DNA from: Rhizobium sp. 2MFCol3.1
Lineage (GTDB): Bacteria > Pseudomonadota > Alphaproteobacteria > Rhizobiales > Rhizobiaceae
NCBI RefSeq assembly: GCF_000377565.1
Contig: NZ_KB898366.1
Coordinates: 1 to 64,000, forward strand
Length of the DNA: 64,000 bases
Direction: 5' to 3'
Shown here piece by piece: positions 62,722 through 64,000 of this stretch; the stretch's first letter is position 1; the number at the start of each line of letters is the position of its first letter. Position numbers and translations under genes: made by a program. The notes below the pieces were generated by a model. It saw only the letters and a program-made list of their open reading frames with translations. It did not search any database and was not told the DNA's origin.

Positions 62722-63731
62722 GCGGCATCTCCCATTTCTCTTTTGTTTTCGATTGTCTGACCTCTGCCTGCCGCTGTCGCGCGGCTGACGGCCAGATTGG
62801 CGATCGCGGTGTCCTGCACACCGGTCCCGGTCAGGTCGGCAAAGGTTATGTCCCCGGCGCTGACGCGGCCCTTCGCTGTGCCGGCGATGACCGCACCAAG
62901 CTCGGCAAATTGCTGCTCCGGCGTCGCCGAACCCGCTTTGATGGCGTGGTGCAGTTCGCCAAGGATGCGGGTCTGTGACAGGCGGTCGGCAATGTAGGTG
63001 GCCCGGGCGAAGACGGCGGGATCAATCTCGTTCTTGTGTTCGGAATCCGAACCCATCGCCGTCAAATGCTGGCCGGGTTCCAGCCAATCGGCCATCAGGA
63101 TGGGCTCTTCGGCCGGTGTGGTGGTGACGACGATGTCGCTGCCGCGCATCGCCTCGCGCGGATCGGAGAAGGCGGTAAAGTCGATGCCGAATTGCCGCGC
63201 GCATTCGGCCGCGAGCTTTTCCGCCTTTGCATGATCGCGCGCCCAGATGCGTGCCGATTTGATCGGGCGCACCAGCGTCAGTGCCGAGAGCTGCAGCTGC
63301 GCCTGCATGCCGGCACCGAAGATCGTGGCGACCGACGCCTCTTTGCGCGACAGATGCCGGGCGGCGACCGCACCGGCTGCGGCGGTGCGCACGTCGGTCA
63401 GATAGCCGTTGTCGAGAAGCAGGGCTTCGACCAGGCCCGTTTTGGCGCTGAACAGGATCATCAACCCGTTGAGGCTGGGCAGGCCGAGCTTCGGATTGTC
63501 GAAGAAGCCGGGACTGACCTTGATCGCGAAGCCATCGAAACCCGGCACATAGGCCGTCTTGACGTCGACTTCACCGCGGAATTCGGGAATGTCGAGCCGC
63601 AGGATCGGCGGCATCGCCACCGGCTGCGTCGCAAGCGCCAGGAAGGCCTGCTCGACGCAGTCGACAGCCGAGATATCAAGGCTGACGACGGCGCGCAGGT
63701 CCCTTTCCGTCAGGATGCGAATGCGGCTCAT
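62718..63731 (-). CDS. eutC: Ectoine utilisation protein EutC, ornithine cyclodeaminase-like
   Basis: This 337-residue protein of the ornithine cyclodeaminase/mu-crystallin family has FAIKVSPGFFDNPKLGLPSL, LTDVRTAAAGAVAARHLSRK, the NAD loop IFGAGMQAQLQLSAL, DIVVTTTPAEEPILMADWLE and GQHLTAMGSDSEHKNEIDPA. EutB and EutC are proposed to convert hydroxyectoine toward ectoine-like intermediates. It overlaps the eutB and doeA genes by four bases each. Confidence 0.92.
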   Translation of the reverse strand: MSRIRILTERDLRAVVSLDISAVDCVEQAFLALATQPVAMPPILRLDIPEFRGEVDVKTAYVPGFDGFAIKVSPGFFDNPKLGLPSLNGLMILFSAKTGLVEALLLDNGYLTDVRTAAAGAVAARHLSRKEASVATIFGAGMQAQLQLSALTLVRPIKSARIWARDHAKAEKLAAECARQFGIDFTAFSDPREAMRGSDIVVTTTPAEEPILMADWLEPGQHLTAMGSDSEHKNEIDPAVFARATYIADRLSQTRILGELHHAIKAGSATPEQQFAELGAVIAGTAKGRVSAGDITFADLTGTGVQDTAIANLAVSRATAAGRGQTIENKREMGDAA

Positions 63732-64000
63732 GCAGCACCTCCCTCGATGATATTCCGGTGAACCCTGGCGTCGATATTGCCGCCCGAGAGGATCACGGCT
63801 GTGGGGCCAGTGAGTTCGACTTTGCCGGCAAGAATAGCGGCAATGCCGACCGCTCCGGCGCCCTCGACGATCTCGCCTTCTTCATGCGAGGCATGGCGGA
63901 TTCCCGCGGCGATCTCGTCTTCGGTCAGCAGGACGATCTCGTCGAGCAGATTGCGGCAGAGCGGGAAGGTCACCCGGTTCGAAAGGCCGATGCCGCCGCC
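63728..64000 (-). CDS. eutB: Hydroxyectoine utilisation dehydratase EutB, C-terminal part
   Basis: The frame is open from the window edge (GGGIGLSNRVTFPLCRNLLD) to 63728. It gives the last 90 residues of a PLP-dependent threonine-dehydratase-like enzyme: VLLTEDEIAAGIRHASHEEG, EIVEGAGAVGIAAILAGKVE and the final TAVILSGGNIDARVHRNII. EGAGA and SGGN are typical of this fold. The upstream gene part and any EnuR-type regulator lie outside the window. Confidence 0.88.
   Translation of the reverse strand, partial: GGGIGLSNRVTFPLCRNLLDEIVLLTEDEIAAGIRHASHEEGEIVEGAGAVGIAAILAGKVELTGPTAVILSGGNIDARVHRNIIEGGAA

Noticed and set aside
1..64000. CRISPR array or rRNA operon
   Set aside because: No regularly spaced direct repeats and no rRNA sequence were seen anywhere in the window.

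Overview
The window looks like an accessory replicon (plasmid, chromid or island) of an alphaproteobacterium of the order Hyphomicrobiales, most likely the Rhizobium/Ensifer/Agrobacterium group. The evidence is the tail of a repABC-type RepC protein, a truncated RHE_PE00001-type plasmid protein, a RirA-type iron-box candidate, an ectoine uptake/degradation (ehu/eut) cluster of the kind known from Sinorhizobium, and a ribitol operon. All assignments come from reading motifs and remembered families. No database search was possible.

Layout. (1) 1-8.4 kb is a mosaic: an IS30-family insertion sequence next to a decapitated repC; serA (D-3-phosphoglycerate dehydrogenase) convergent with an aroG-type DAHP synthase that carries an apparent Phe/Tyr leader-peptide attenuator; a tyrosine recombinase coupled to a metallo-beta-lactamase-fold hydrolase; a truncated RHE_PE00001 gene; and insertion-sequence end relics. 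(2) 8.4-33.6 kb is a surface-polysaccharide (O-antigen-like) locus of the ABC-export type. One minus-strand operon runs wzm, wzt, a double methyltransferase with a coiled-coil tail, a three-domain 1253-residue glycosyltransferase, another glycosyltransferase, wecB and a last glycosyltransferase. A second minus-strand operon has a GT-C-like membrane protein, a GtrA-methyltransferase fusion, a methyltransferase, a split transketolase and an epimerase-glycosyltransferase fusion. A plus-strand rmlBDAC operon makes dTDP-L-rhamnose. The locus is bounded on the right by a short ORF whose start looks like a GT25 glycosyltransferase and whose end looks like RepC, so repC 3' ends lie in direct orientation on both sides.

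(3) 34-38.4 kb holds three overlapping genes for small membrane-anchored proteins, a convergent multi-pass membrane protein, and a GSU2403-like nucleotidyltransferase-fold protein behind two identical-architecture palindromic operators. (4) 38.6-47.1 kb is a siderophore-iron locus: AraC regulator, TonB-dependent receptor, periplasmic binding protein, two FecCD permeases, ATPase and a DUF2218/siderophore-interacting reductase. (5) 47.2-54.4 kb is a ribitol catabolic operon: LacI repressor, sugar ABC transporter, ribitol 2-dehydrogenase, FGGY kinase, terminator, with a 13-bp-arm palindrome as probable operator. (6) 54.4-57.2 kb is a graveyard: a LysR/solute-binding-protein chimera, a degenerate tRNA-Gly-like sequence and a ParDE toxin-antitoxin pair. 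(7) 57.4-64 kb is a minus-strand ectoine operon (eutB partial, eutC, doeA, doeB, ehuB, ehuC, ehuD, ehuA).

The most interesting items are the FYYF leader-peptide attenuator before aroG, the O9a-like order wzm-wzt-terminator-polymerase with a coiled-coil methyltransferase, the repC-derived borders, the unusual fusions in the polysaccharide locus, and the three-protein envelope cluster.
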